Below, piece after piece: positions 49,917 through 59,407 of a stretch of DNA of 64,000 bases; position 1 is the stretch's first letter, and each line of letters opens with the position of its first letter. The notes below the pieces were generated by a model, which did no database searches, was not told the DNA's origin, and saw nothing but the letters and a program-made list of their open reading frames with translations. The translations under genes and the position numbers were made by a program. The stretch comes from Candidatus Marispirochaeta associata. GTDB lineage: Bacteria; Spirochaetota; Spirochaetia; JC444; Marispirochaetaceae. The DNA is taken from the NCBI GenBank assembly GCA_001749745.1, contig JWTM01000553.1, positions 79,969 through 143,968 on the forward strand, written 5' to 3'.

Positions 49917-52900
49917 ATGGGTGACAAGATGCGGCTCTTGCCGTTTGAGGAGTTGTTGGAGCGGGTTTTTGAGGAGTACCGAACCCAGCGATCAATATTC
50001 GATCTGCCGGAAGAGAGCTGGTACCGTAAGGCGGATAAGCGCACCCTCGAGGTTTGCGGAGAGGTCTGCGAAACTGTGCTCGGTCCAGCCGCCGGACCCC
50101 ATACACAGCTGGCTTCGAATGTACTCTCCTCGTATCTGACCGGCAGCCGCTTTATCGAGCTAAAGACGGTGCAGATCCTCGACGCCCTCGAGATCGACAA
50201 GCCCTGTATCGACGCCGGCGACGAAGGCTACAACACCGAATGGTCCACCGAGCTGGCCCTGGACGAAGCCTGGGTCGAATATGCCCGAGCCTGGATACTG
50301 CTGCACCTGATCGAGAAACTTTTCGATTTCAAGGTCAGCTCCGAAGAACGCTCCTTTATCTTCAATATGAGCGTCGGCTACGACTTAAAAGGGATCAAGA
50401 CCGATCCGATGCAGCAATATCTGGCTCGGATGAAGGACTCCTCATCCGAGTCGCGCTTCGGCGAGATGATCGAGACCGTGCGCAAGAAGGTTCCCGCCAT
50501 GCTGGCCGGTACCGGACTCGAGGCCAAAGCGGACGAGCTCATTAATTTCGACGTAAGCCCCCATATCTGCCGCTCGGTCACCCTCTCCACCATGCACGGC
50601 TGCCCCCCCGACGAGATCGAGGCGATCTGCAGCTATATGCTGAGCGAGCAGAAGCTCGACACCTATGTCAAACTCAATCCGACCCTGCTCGGCTACGATA
50701 CTGTCAAAGAGATCCTGTCCGGTCTGGGCTATAGCTATGTGGACCTGAACCGGGAGGGCTTCGAACACGACCTGCAGTATCCCCAGGCTCTGGAGATCCT
50801 GACCCGCCTTCGGGCCCTGGCCGACAAAGAGGGGCGGCTCTTCGGCGTCAAACTGACCAATACCCTGGCCTCGGTTAATAATCGAGACGAGCTCCCCGGA
50901 GATGAGATGTACCTCTCCGGCCGTGCCCTCTTCCCGCTCTCTATTACCGTGGCAGCCCGGCTCTCGGAGTATTTCGAAGGGGATCTGCCGATCTCCTACT
51001 CCGGCGGGATCTCGATCCATAATGTCGAGGCGGTCTTCAAGACCGGCATCCGGCCCATCACCCTGGCTACGGATCTCTTGAAGCCCGGCGGCTATCTGCG
51101 TCAGGTACAGATGGCCCAGGCGATCGAAGGAATCGATGAGTGGAACCTGCAGAGCATCGACGTAGAGGCTCTTAAAGCGCTGGCCGAAAGCTCTTACTCC
51201 GACAAAACCCTGCACAAGGATTTCCGCGGTACCGACGAGGTTTCGAGCCCCGGCGAGCTGCCGGTGTTCGACTGTTACGAGGCGCCTTGCGTCACCGCCT
51301 GCGCGATCAACCAGCACATCCCCGAATACATCCGCCTGGTGGGCGAGGAGCGCTACGGCGAGGCCCTGGAGCTGATCTACGAGCGGAACGCCCTTCCCTC
51401 CATGACCGGTCACATCTGTGATCATCAGTGCCAGCTCGCCTGTACCCGCCTCGATTACGAGGGCTGTCTCAATATCCGGGAGGTGAAGAAGCTGGCGGTG
51501 CTCCACGGTATGGAGGAGTACAAAGAACGCTGGAAGAAACCGGAGGTCAAGTTCGACCAGAAGGTAGCCGTCATCGGCGCCGGACCCGCCGGGCTCTCGG
51601 CGGCCTACTTCCTGGCCCGGGAAGGGTTTCAGGTAACCGTCTTCGAGCGGGAGAAGGACGCCGGCGGGGTTATCCAGTATGTGGTGCCCCATTTCCGGAT
51701 CAGTCGCGAGGCGATCGCCAGCGACATCGACTTTATCCGCGACCACGGGGTCGAGTTCCGCTTCGGCATAGATCCCAAGATCGATATTCCGGCCATCAAG
51801 GCCGAGGGATTCGAGTATGTGGTCATGGGCCTCGGCACCTACCAGACCCGGCGGCTGCCGATCGAGGGGGACAACGAACAGATCTACGCCTCGCTCCCCT
51901 TCCTGACTCAGTTCAACCGGGATGCATCCAAGCTCTCCATGGGCAAGCGGGTAGTAGTCATCGGCGCCGGCGACACCGCCATGGACTGCGCCCGGGCGGC
52001 GCTCCGCTGTCCCGGGGTGGAGAGCTCTACCGTGGTCTACCGCCGGGCCTTCGAACAGATGCCCGCCAGCCGGGAGGAGTACGAGTACGCCGTGGAGGAC
52101 GATATCGACTTCCACTGGCTTCGGAATCCCGAGCGTTTCGACGCGGACGGCACCCTTATTCTGCGGGTAATGGAGCTGGGCGAGAAGGACGCCTCCGGCC
52201 GGCGCCGTCCGGTTCCCACGGACCGCACCGAGACAATCCAGGCCGACAGCATCGTCTACGCCATCGGCGACGATCCCGATGCGGAGACCCTCAAAGGTCT
52301 CGGACTTCATCCCGACAAGAAGAGCCTGGTCGAGACCCGCGAGGGGGGCGAGACCGATATCGAGAACGTCTTTTTGATCGGCGACAGCCGCACCGGCGCC
52401 TCTACCATCGTGCAGTGTATCGCCGAAGGCCGGAAAGCGGCCGACGCGATCTGCCGCAAACTGGAACCGGAGTGGGAGCGGGAGGAGGTTATTCCATTCA
52501 TGGATCCCGCCGAGCGGATGGCCGATGTGCCGGTCGTCAAAGGCAACCTGACCCCCAAACCCGACCCCCGGGCCGATTACGACCTCAAGGAGTTCGGCCG
52601 CACCGAGAAGCGGCGCTGCCTCGAGTGCGACTTCGTCTGCAATAAGTGTGTCGACGTCTGTCCCAACCGGGCCAACATTGCGCTGCCGGTACAGGATGAA
52701 CCGCTCTTTAACGATCCTTTCCAGATAGTCCACATCGACGCCTACTGTAACGAGTGCGGTAACTGCGGCCACTTCTGTCCCTGGGACAAGGGGCGCCCCT
52801 ACATCGACAAGCCGACCGTCTTTAGTATCGAGGAAGATTTCAAGAACAGCGAGAATCCCGGCTGGCTCATCGACGGCGATAGGGTGACCGTCCGCTACGC

Positions 52901-53057
52901 GGGCTCGGTACGGAGCCTGAGTCTGGCGGAAGCCGAGAAACTCGCCGCCGGCGATGACGATGAGGCCCGCTTCTTCAAACTCCTGGATATCCTGCGCCGG
53001 AACCGGCCCCATCTCTTCGGTCCGGTCGAGCCCGCCGTGGCAGGAGTACCCCGATGA
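49917..53057 (+). CDS. ygfK: YgfK, FAD/iron-sulfur oxidoreductase of anaerobic purine degradation
   Basis: 1046 residues. N-terminal ~430 residues resemble a dihydroorotate/dihydropyrimidine-dehydrogenase TIM barrel (FDVSPHICRSVTLSTMHGCPPDEI, SYSGGISIHNVEAVFKTGIRPITLATDLLKPGGY). A GltD-like part follows with cysteines DCYEAPCVTACAINQHIPEY and HICDHQCQLACTR, the FAD motif VIGAGPAGLSAAYFLAREGF near 553, and the NAD(P) motif VVVIGAGDTAMDCARAAL near 678. Two ferredoxin-like cysteine sets close the protein (CLECDFVCNKCVDVCPN near 900; CNECGNCGHFCP near 943). Long annotated as a selenate reductase subunit, it is now linked to reductive purine breakdown with SsnA and the hydroxylase. First gene of the operon; stop overlaps ssnA. 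Confidence 0.92.
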   Translation: MGDKMRLLPFEELLERVFEEYRTQRSIFDLPEESWYRKADKRTLEVCGEVCETVLGPAAGPHTQLASNVLSSYLTGSRFIELKTVQILDALEIDKPCIDAGDEGYNTEWSTELALDEAWVEYARAWILLHLIEKLFDFKVSSEERSFIFNMSVGYDLKGIKTDPMQQYLARMKDSSSESRFGEMIETVRKKVPAMLAGTGLEAKADELINFDVSPHICRSVTLSTMHGCPPDEIEAICSYMLSEQKLDTYVKLNPTLLGYDTVKEILSGLGYSYVDLNREGFEHDLQYPQALEILTRLRALADKEGRLFGVKLTNTLASVNNRDELPGDEMYLSGRALFPLSITVAARLSEYFEGDLPISYSGGISIHNVEAVFKTGIRPITLATDLLKPGGYLRQVQMAQAIEGIDEWNLQSIDVEALKALAESSYSDKTLHKDFRGTDEVSSPGELPVFDCYEAPCVTACAINQHIPEYIRLVGEERYGEALELIYERNALPSMTGHICDHQCQLACTRLDYEGCLNIREVKKLAVLHGMEEYKERWKKPEVKFDQKVAVIGAGPAGLSAAYFLAREGFQVTVFEREKDAGGVIQYVVPHFRISREAIASDIDFIRDHGVEFRFGIDPKIDIPAIKAEGFEYVVMGLGTYQTRRLPIEGDNEQIYASLPFLTQFNRDASKLSMGKRVVVIGAGDTAMDCARAALRCPGVESSTVVYRRAFEQMPASREEYEYAVEDDIDFHWLRNPERFDADGTLILRVMELGEKDASGRRRPVPTDRTETIQADSIVYAIGDDPDAETLKGLGLHPDKKSLVETREGGETDIENVFLIGDSRTGASTIVQCIAEGRKAADAICRKLEPEWEREEVIPFMDPAERMADVPVVKGNLTPKPDPRADYDLKEFGRTEKRRCLECDFVCNKCVDVCPNRANIALPVQDEPLFNDPFQIVHIDAYCNECGNCGHFCPWDKGRPYIDKPTVFSIEEDFKNSENPGWLIDGDRVTVRYAGSVRSLSLAEAEKLAAGDDDEARFFKLLDILRRNRPHLFGPVEPAVAGVPR

Positions 53058-54379
53058 TGTTGATTAAAAACGCTACTTTAGTCGAGTTCGAACCGCCCCG
53101 GATCCGAGAAGGAGAGGACGTACTGATCGAAGGGGACTCCATTAAATCCGTCGGCAAGAATCTCTCCGCCGACGGAGCGGAGAGGGTGATCGACGCCTCG
53201 GGGAAGCTGCTCTTTCCCGGGATCGTCTGCAGCCATAACCACTACTACTCCGGGCTCGCCCGGGGAATCATGGCCGACATACCCCCCACGCCGGATTTCG
53301 TATCTATCCTGAAGAATCTCTGGTGGCGCCTCGACCGGGCGGTAGATAAGGAAAATCTTCTCTCCGCCGGGCTGATCTGCTGCCTGGATGCGATTAAGAA
53401 CGGTACCACCTCCGTGATCGATCACCACGCCTCGCCCAACTTTATCGAGGGTTCCTTGAGCGTGCTGCAGGAGGCCTTCGAGACCGCCGGTCTCCGGGGC
53501 GCGAGCTGCTACGAGGTGACCGATCGTCACGGCGAGGCGGACATGGAGGCCGGGGTGGCCGAGAACCTGGCCTTTGCCGAGAAGATCGACACCGAGAAGA
53601 AGGCCGGCAGTTGGAAGGGGCTGATGGAGGCCCATATCGGCGGCCACGCCCCCTGTACGATTCCCGATGCGGGGCTCAAGCAGATCGCCGAGACTTGCGA
53701 GAAGACGGGCCGCGGCTTCCACGTCCATCTGGCGGAGGATCGCTGGGACGTCTCCCACTCCCATATCACCTACGGCAAGGATCTGATTGCCCGTCTGGAT
53801 GAGTTCGGGCTGGTGAACGAGAAGAGCATCCTGGTGCACGGGGTCTTCCTGAACGACGACGAGGTGAACCTCATCAACGAGAAGGAAGCCTTCCTGGTTC
53901 ACAACGGCCGTTCCAACATGAACAACGGCATCGGCTATAACCAACGGCTGCCCCTCTACAAGAATCTCGCCCTCGGGACCGACGGGATCGGTACCGATAT
54001 GTTCGTCGAGATGAACGGCGCCTATTTCAAGCACAAGGACGAGGGCGGTCCCCTCTGGCCCGGGGATTACCTGAAGGCCCTGGCTGCGGGAAACCGGATC
54101 CTCGAACGGAGCTTCGGACGCAAGTTCGGTCGCCTGGAGGAGGGCTACGCCGCCGACCTGGTGATCGCCGACTATAACAGTCCCACGCCGCTTAAGGCAG
54201 AGAACTTCGCCGGCCATATGGTCTTCGGGATGAACGCCTCTATCGTAGAGACGGTGATGATCAACGGTCGCCTCGTCTTGGAGAACAGAGAGTTCCCATT
54301 CGATGTGAAGCCGATCTACGCCCGGGCCAGGGAAGAGGCGGCCAAACTCTGGGACGCTATGAACAACATCGAACCCTAG
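53054..54379 (+). CDS. ssnA: SsnA-type amidohydrolase
   Basis: 441 residues, metal-dependent amidohydrolase superfamily. Metal ligands: SHNHYYSGLARG (His61, His63), HVHLAEDRWD, LVHGVFLNDDE and GTDGIGTDMF. SsnA clusters with ygfK and selenium-dependent hydroxylases and is presumed to deaminate or ring-open an oxidised purine. 4-bp overlap with ygfK. C-terminal ADLVIADYNSPTPLKAENFAGHMVFGM is typical of the subgroup. Confidence 0.92.
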   Translation: MMLIKNATLVEFEPPRIREGEDVLIEGDSIKSVGKNLSADGAERVIDASGKLLFPGIVCSHNHYYSGLARGIMADIPPTPDFVSILKNLWWRLDRAVDKENLLSAGLICCLDAIKNGTTSVIDHHASPNFIEGSLSVLQEAFETAGLRGASCYEVTDRHGEADMEAGVAENLAFAEKIDTEKKAGSWKGLMEAHIGGHAPCTIPDAGLKQIAETCEKTGRGFHVHLAEDRWDVSHSHITYGKDLIARLDEFGLVNEKSILVHGVFLNDDEVNLINEKEAFLVHNGRSNMNNGIGYNQRLPLYKNLALGTDGIGTDMFVEMNGAYFKHKDEGGPLWPGDYLKALAAGNRILERSFGRKFGRLEEGYAADLVIADYNSPTPLKAENFAGHMVFGMNASIVETVMINGRLVLENREFPFDVKPIYARAREEAAKLWDAMNNIEP

Positions 54380-54426
54380 AGTTCGAGACAATACAATTAT
54401 TAAGAGAGAAGAGGATTAAACCTGAA

Positions 54427-55647
54427 ATGAGCAAAGCAACTGAAATTTTAGCAAAGGCCAAAGAGTACCGGGAAGAGACCGCCAAGGTCTTGAGCGAGAT
54501 GGTAAAGATCAAATCCTACAGTTCTGAAGAAGAGGATGTCTGCCGGAAGATCAAGGAGATGTGCGAGGGCTACGGCTTCGACGAGGTACGTTTCGATGAG
54601 CTGGGAAGCGTTATCGCTCGGGTAGGCAACGGTGCTAAGAAGATCGCCTTCGACGCCCATATCGACACCGTCGAGACCGGCGACCTCTCTCAGTGGAAAA
54701 AGGACCCCTTCTCTGGGGATATCGAGGACGGCTTGGTTCACGGCCGCGGCACCTCCGACCAGAAGGGCGGGGCGGCCTCGATGATCACCGCCGGGCGGAT
54801 CCTGAAAGATCTGGCCTATGCCGGGGACTACTCAGTCTACTTCACCTTTACCGTCATGGAAGAAGACTGCGACGGGATGTGCTGGAAGTATCTGATCGAA
54901 GAGGAGAACCTGAAGCCCGATTTCGTGGTCTCCACCGAGCCCACCTCCTGCCGCATCTACCGGGGACACCGGGGACGAATGGAGATGGTGGCCCGCATAA
55001 AGGGCGTCTCGTCCCACGGTTCGGCTCCCGAGCGGGGCGTCAGCGCCGCCTACAAGGCCTCCCGGGCCGCCCTGGCCATGGAGAAGCTCAACGCCGACCT
55101 TAAGCCCGACGAGGGGAACTTCCTCGGCAAGGGAACCATCGTCGTCAGTCAGATCGACGTCCACGGACCCTCACAGTGTGCGGTTCCCGACCAGGCGATG
55201 CTCTACCTCGACCGCCGGCTGACCTGGGGCGAGGATAAGGATCTGGCCATCAGTCAGGTCAAGAAGTACATGGCCGAGGCTATCGGCGAGGATGAGTCCG
55301 CCATCGAGGTGACCATGCCCAACTACGAGAAGCGGGGCTGGCGCGATTTCGACTATACCCAGGAGCTCTACTTCCCCACCTGGAAGATCGAGGAGGGCCA
55401 TGAGCTGGTCCAGGCCGGCGCCAAGGCCTACACGGAGCTCTGGAGCGATGCCCCGGTGATCGATAAGTGGACCTTCTCCACCAACCTGGTAGCCACCACC
55501 GGCCGGCACAAGATTCCCGCCATCGGTTTTGGTCCGGGGGACGAGAATCAGGCCCATGCCCCCAACGAGATCAACCGGGTCGACGACCTGGAGAAGTGCG
55601 CCGCGTTCTACGCGATGCTCCCCTACGTACTGGAAGGAAACGCCTAA
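54427..55647 (+). CDS. ygeY: YgeY-family selenium-metabolism-linked M20 hydrolase
   Basis: 406 residues, M20/M28 zinc peptidase fold. Metal and catalytic residues: FDAHIDTVETGD (H-x-D), GRGTSDQKGGAASMI, TVMEEDCDGMCW (E-E), STEPTSC and ENQAHAPNE (His). A dimerisation domain (GHRGRMEMVARIKGVSSHGSAPERG) is inserted. YgeY proteins sit in purine-degradation clusters, where they probably hydrolyse a C-N bond of an open-ring intermediate. Starts 47 bp after ssnA. Confidence 0.9.
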   Translation: MSKATEILAKAKEYREETAKVLSEMVKIKSYSSEEEDVCRKIKEMCEGYGFDEVRFDELGSVIARVGNGAKKIAFDAHIDTVETGDLSQWKKDPFSGDIEDGLVHGRGTSDQKGGAASMITAGRILKDLAYAGDYSVYFTFTVMEEDCDGMCWKYLIEEENLKPDFVVSTEPTSCRIYRGHRGRMEMVARIKGVSSHGSAPERGVSAAYKASRAALAMEKLNADLKPDEGNFLGKGTIVVSQIDVHGPSQCAVPDQAMLYLDRRLTWGEDKDLAISQVKKYMAEAIGEDESAIEVTMPNYEKRGWRDFDYTQELYFPTWKIEEGHELVQAGAKAYTELWSDAPVIDKWTFSTNLVATTGRHKIPAIGFGPGDENQAHAPNEINRVDDLEKCAAFYAMLPYVLEGNA

Positions 55648-55650
55648 GCG

Positions 55651-56802
55651 ATGCTTGATTTTTCCTACCGCTGCAGCCTTTGCGGGCGGGAATATCCTAT
55701 TACCCCCGACCGGCTCCTCTGCGACGACTGCTCCGCCAAACAGACCCACGATCAGCCTCTGATGGGGGTGCTGGAGGTGAAGATCGAGGGACCTGCTCCC
55801 GCCGAATGGGAGCCGATCGATCTTCTGCCGGTGGAACGCAAATGGTTTCCCTCGATTCCGGTGGGGAATACCCCCTTGTGGGAGCCCGAGCGGCTGAGAA
55901 AGGAGACCGGTTTTCCTAATCTCTTCCTGAAGGACGACGCGGCCAATCCGACCGGCTCCCTCAAGGACCGGGCGAGCTACCTGGTCGCGGCCTACGCCAG
56001 GAGTCAGGGGATCGACCGGATCGTAGTCGCCTCTACCGGGAACGCCGGAAGCTCCATGTCCGGGGTCGGCGCGGCGGCGGGAATCAAGATTAAACTCTTT
56101 CTGCCGGCGGCGGCGCCGCCGGCCAAGATGGTGCAGTCCCTGCAGTACGGCGCCGATCTGGTGCGGGTGGACGGCACCTACGACCAGGCTTTCGACGAGT
56201 GTATGGCTTATCTGGCCGAGCACGGCGGGCTCTCTCGCAATACCGGGCATAACCCGCTGACCATCGAGGGAAAGAAGACGGTATCCTTAGAGATCTTCCG
56301 TCAACTCGGCGGAAAGGTCCCTGATTACGTATTCGTGCCCACCGGGGACGGAGTAATTATCTCCGGCGTCTTTAAAGGCTTCGAGGATCTTATTACCTTA
56401 GGATATGCAGACCGTATGCCGACGATTGTCTGTGTTCAGGCCGAGGGCTCGAGCAGTATCAGCCGCGCCTTCGCCGCCGGCAGCTTCGGCGAGCCGGTGC
56501 CCTCGAAGACGGTGGCCGACTCGATATCGGTGGATGTCCCCAAGGGGGGGCTCTTCGCCCTCGGACGCTTGCAGCGTCATAAAGGTCGGACGGTGATCGT
56601 CAGGGATGAAGAGATCCTCGCCGCCCAGCCTAAGCTGGCCTCCGGATCGGGGCTCTTCGCCGAACCCGCCGCTGCCGCCGCCTACGCCGGTTTTCTGGCC
56701 ATGCAGGATGAGATCGATCCCGAGGCCACGGCGGTGGTGCTGGTGACCGGTAACGGCCTGAAGGATGTCGATTCCGCCAAAAAGGGGGTAGTAATACCGT
56801 GA
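55651..56802 (+). CDS. Threonine-synthase-like fold-type II PLP enzyme
   Basis: 383 residues. An N-terminal zinc-ribbon-like pair (YRCSLCGREY, CDDCSAK) is followed by a threonine-synthase-type PLP domain: VGNTPLWEPERL, FLKDDAANPTGSLKDRAS (Schiff-base Lys near 103), VVASTGNAGSSMSGVGAAAG and PTGDGVIISGVFKGF. Threonine synthesis is unlikely in this operon. A role in elimination from an amino-acid-like purine fragment (as diaminopropionate ammonia-lyase YgeX does in E. coli-type clusters) is the best guess. It starts 3 bp after the ygeY stop and overlaps the next gene by 4 bp. Confidence 0.83.
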   Translation: MLDFSYRCSLCGREYPITPDRLLCDDCSAKQTHDQPLMGVLEVKIEGPAPAEWEPIDLLPVERKWFPSIPVGNTPLWEPERLRKETGFPNLFLKDDAANPTGSLKDRASYLVAAYARSQGIDRIVVASTGNAGSSMSGVGAAAGIKIKLFLPAAAPPAKMVQSLQYGADLVRVDGTYDQAFDECMAYLAEHGGLSRNTGHNPLTIEGKKTVSLEIFRQLGGKVPDYVFVPTGDGVIISGVFKGFEDLITLGYADRMPTIVCVQAEGSSSISRAFAAGSFGEPVPSKTVADSISVDVPKGGLFALGRLQRHKGRTVIVRDEEILAAQPKLASGSGLFAEPAAAAAYAGFLAMQDEIDPEATAVVLVTGNGLKDVDSAKKGVVIP

Positions 56803-58928
56803 GCAGTGCTATTTCAAAGACCATTCCCCGCCCGGACGGTAAGGAGAAGGCCGGGGGAGCGGCGGCCTACATCGCCGACTTTCCTCATGCTGAGATGCTG
56901 ACCGCCCGTTTCTACCGTTCCCGCTTCAGCCGAGGGCGGATCAGGAGCATCAAGCTGCCCGAGCTTCCGGAAGGCTACTATGTGGTGGATCACCGGGACG
57001 TACCGGCGGCCAATCATGTGGCCCTGATCAAGACCGACTGGCCCGCCTTTGCGGTGGATGAGATCCGCTACAAGGGGCAGATTATGCTGATTCTGGCCGG
57101 GCCCGATCCCAAAGAGGTCGACCGGCTCTTAGATGAGATCGAGGTCGACTACGAGCCCCTCGAACTGGCGGTTACCCTGGATGAGGGGTTGGCCTGCAAG
57201 GGCGGCCCCATGCACGGCAAGGATAATATCTACGCCGATCTGCACTTAAAGAAGGGTGATCCCGAAGCGGCTTTCGCCTCGGCCGCCCGGATTATCGAAG
57301 GGGAGTACGAGACCGGTTTTCAGGAGCAGCTCTACATGGAGCCCCAGGGCTTGCGCGCTTGGATGGAGGAGGAGAATAAGGTCGTTATTCAAGGCTCCCT
57401 TCAGTGCCCCTACTACGTCAAGCACGCCGTGGAAGAGGCGGTGGGAGACGAGTACCGGGTGCGGGTTATTCAGACCACCACCGGCGGCGCCTTCGGCGGT
57501 AAGGAGGATTACCCCGAGATTATGGGCGCCCCCTTAGCGGTGGCGGCGATCAAGATCGGCAAACCCTTGCGGATGATCTTCGACCGCACCGAGGATATGG
57601 CTTGGACCTCGAAGCGTCATCCCTCCCGGACGAAAGTGCGTACCGCTCACGATGAGTCGGGCCGCATCATCGGGATGGACTACGATATCATCATCGACGG
57701 CGGCGCCTACGAGAGTTACAGTCTGATCGTGCTGCAGCGAGCGATATTTCACTCCAGCGGCGGCTATAACTTTCCCAACGTGGCTGTCCACGGCCGGGCG
57801 GTAGCCACCACCACCGTCCCCTCCGGTGCCTTCCGGGGCTTCGGCGCTCCTCAGGCGGTCTACGCCATGGAGATGCACATGGGCAAGGTAGCCCGGGAAC
57901 TGGGGATTGATCCGATCGCCGTTCGGCGGCCCTATCTCCTGAAACAGGGGGATCCGACCGTAACCAACGGCACTATTCGGGAGTCGGTGATAATCAGGGA
58001 GCTCTTGGAGAAAGCCGTCCAGGATTCGGACTTCCTTGCTAAGCATGCTCGCTATCAGAAGGAGCCCAACAAGGGCATCGGTATCGCCCTCTTCAATCAC
58101 GGCGCCGGATTTACCGGGGACGGCGAGCAGAAGATTATCAAGGGGCGGGTCAAACTTCGCAAAGATACGAACGACCGGGTCGAGATTCTGGTGGCCCAGA
58201 TCGATATGGGCCAGGGCCCCAAGACGACCTTCAGAAAGGTGGTCGGCACGATTCTCGGGATCGACCCCACCGAGATCGGCTACGACAATCCCGACACCGA
58301 CAAGGTTCCTGATTCAGGACCTACGGTAGCCAGCCGCACCATGATGGTTGTCGGTTACCTGGTCCAGCAGGCGGCCAAGCAGCTCAAGGCCGAGTGGAAA
58401 TCCGGCGAGGCCCAGGAGGTGGAGACCCACTACACCATGCCTCCGGGGATGAGCTGGGATCAGGAGAAGCTCACCGGCGACGCCTATGCCGCTTACGGCT
58501 GGGGGGTCAACGTGGTCGAGGTCGAGGTCGATCCGATCAGCTGGGAGCCGGAGGTAACCGGCGTATGGGGCGTCTACGACGTGGGCGTTCCCATCGACGA
58601 ACGGGTGGTGAACGGACAGATCCAGGGCGGGATGAGCCAGGCTTTAGGATTCGGATCTCTCGAGAAGCTCGAAGTCGACGGCGAAGGGGTCTTCAAACAG
58701 CGCACCATGGCGGACTACATCGTTGCTACTAGCCTCGATTTCCCCCGCACCCACGCTTCGACCATCGACAATCCCTATGAGTACGGCCCTTTCGGCGCCA
58801 AAGGGATGGGCGAGATGGTCCACAACGGAGGTCATGCCGCTTACTGTGCAGCAGTGGAACAGGCCGTCGGCCGGGATTGCCACCAGATTCCCCTTACCCC
58901 GGAACGCCTCTTGGAGATTATGCGATGA
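56799..58928 (+). CDS. xdhA: Xanthine dehydrogenase-type hydroxylase, molybdenum-binding subunit
   Basis: 709 residues, somewhat shorter than the usual ~760. Molybdopterin-binding motifs: GGAFGGKEDYPEIMGAPLAVAA, SGAFRGFGAPQAVYAMEMHMGK, QIDMGQGPKTTFRKVVGTIL and the catalytic-Glu region AKGMGEMVHNGGHAAY near residue 665. The flanking 2Fe-2S and FAD subunit genes complete the three-subunit enzyme. The company of yqeC and the XdhC-YqeB fusion suggests the selenium-dependent form. Likely substrate is hypoxanthine or xanthine; a nicotinate- or other purine hydroxylase is possible. Confidence 0.88.
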   Translation: MSSAISKTIPRPDGKEKAGGAAAYIADFPHAEMLTARFYRSRFSRGRIRSIKLPELPEGYYVVDHRDVPAANHVALIKTDWPAFAVDEIRYKGQIMLILAGPDPKEVDRLLDEIEVDYEPLELAVTLDEGLACKGGPMHGKDNIYADLHLKKGDPEAAFASAARIIEGEYETGFQEQLYMEPQGLRAWMEEENKVVIQGSLQCPYYVKHAVEEAVGDEYRVRVIQTTTGGAFGGKEDYPEIMGAPLAVAAIKIGKPLRMIFDRTEDMAWTSKRHPSRTKVRTAHDESGRIIGMDYDIIIDGGAYESYSLIVLQRAIFHSSGGYNFPNVAVHGRAVATTTVPSGAFRGFGAPQAVYAMEMHMGKVARELGIDPIAVRRPYLLKQGDPTVTNGTIRESVIIRELLEKAVQDSDFLAKHARYQKEPNKGIGIALFNHGAGFTGDGEQKIIKGRVKLRKDTNDRVEILVAQIDMGQGPKTTFRKVVGTILGIDPTEIGYDNPDTDKVPDSGPTVASRTMMVVGYLVQQAAKQLKAEWKSGEAQEVETHYTMPPGMSWDQEKLTGDAYAAYGWGVNVVEVEVDPISWEPEVTGVWGVYDVGVPIDERVVNGQIQGGMSQALGFGSLEKLEVDGEGVFKQRTMADYIVATSLDFPRTHASTIDNPYEYGPFGAKGMGEMVHNGGHAAYCAAVEQAVGRDCHQIPLTPERLLEIMR

Positions 58929-59407
58929 AGATACGTTTTACCGTAAATAACGAAGAACGGACGGTCGAAACCGATCCTATGGACCGCCTGCTGGATGTGC
59001 TCCGGGAGGAGCTGAATCTGAAGGGCACCAAAGAGGGGTGCGGCGAAGGCGAATGCGGCGCTTGCAGCGTCTTTTTGAACGGAAAGCTGGTCAACAGCTG
59101 CCTCGTGCCTATGGCCCAGGCCGAGGGGGGCGAGGTGCTTACCATCGACTGGCTCAAGGATAGCGAAGCCGGTCAGCTGATTACCGAATCCTTTGCCGAG
59201 GCCCACTCGGTGCAGTGCGGTTTCTGCACTCCCGGTATGGTGATGGCCGTCTGGAACCTCCTGAAGGAGAATCCGGAGCCGAATGAGGACCAGATCCGAC
59301 TGGGCATCTCCGGAAATATCTGCCGCTGCACCGGTTACGACATGATCGTCGACGGGGTGCAGATCGCGGCCAAGAGAGCGCTTGAGCGGGGAGGCCGGGT
59401 ATGGTAG
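58925..59407 (+). CDS. xdhC: Hydroxylase [2Fe-2S] subunit (XdhC type)
   Basis: 160 residues. N-terminal plant-type ferredoxin (KEGCGEGECGACSVFLNGKLVNSC, cysteines near 40-60) and a helical domain with VQCGFCTPGMVMAVWNLL and ISGNICRCTGYDMIVDGVQ for the second cluster. Passes electrons from the Mo site to FAD. ATGA overlap with the molybdenum subunit, and 7-bp overlap with the FAD subunit. ATG 58925 fits the family N-terminus; the further 16 upstream codons lie inside the previous gene. Confidence 0.94.
   Translation: MKIRFTVNNEERTVETDPMDRLLDVLREELNLKGTKEGCGEGECGACSVFLNGKLVNSCLVPMAQAEGGEVLTIDWLKDSEAGQLITESFAEAHSVQCGFCTPGMVMAVWNLLKENPEPNEDQIRLGISGNICRCTGYDMIVDGVQIAAKRALERGGRVW

Noticed and set aside
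50442..53012. Long open frame on the strand opposite ygfK
   Set aside because: It mirrors the codon structure of ygfK (G/C-rich third positions), shows no family motif and no ribosome site; the sense gene has clear cofactor motifs.
53078..54391. Open frame antisense to ssnA
   Set aside because: No recognisable domain; sense strand carries metal-binding motifs of the amidohydrolase family.
56799..58928. In-frame selenocysteine codon in the hydroxylase
   Set aside because: No internal TGA is present in the coding frame; selenium in this enzyme class is a labile cofactor ligand, not selenocysteine.
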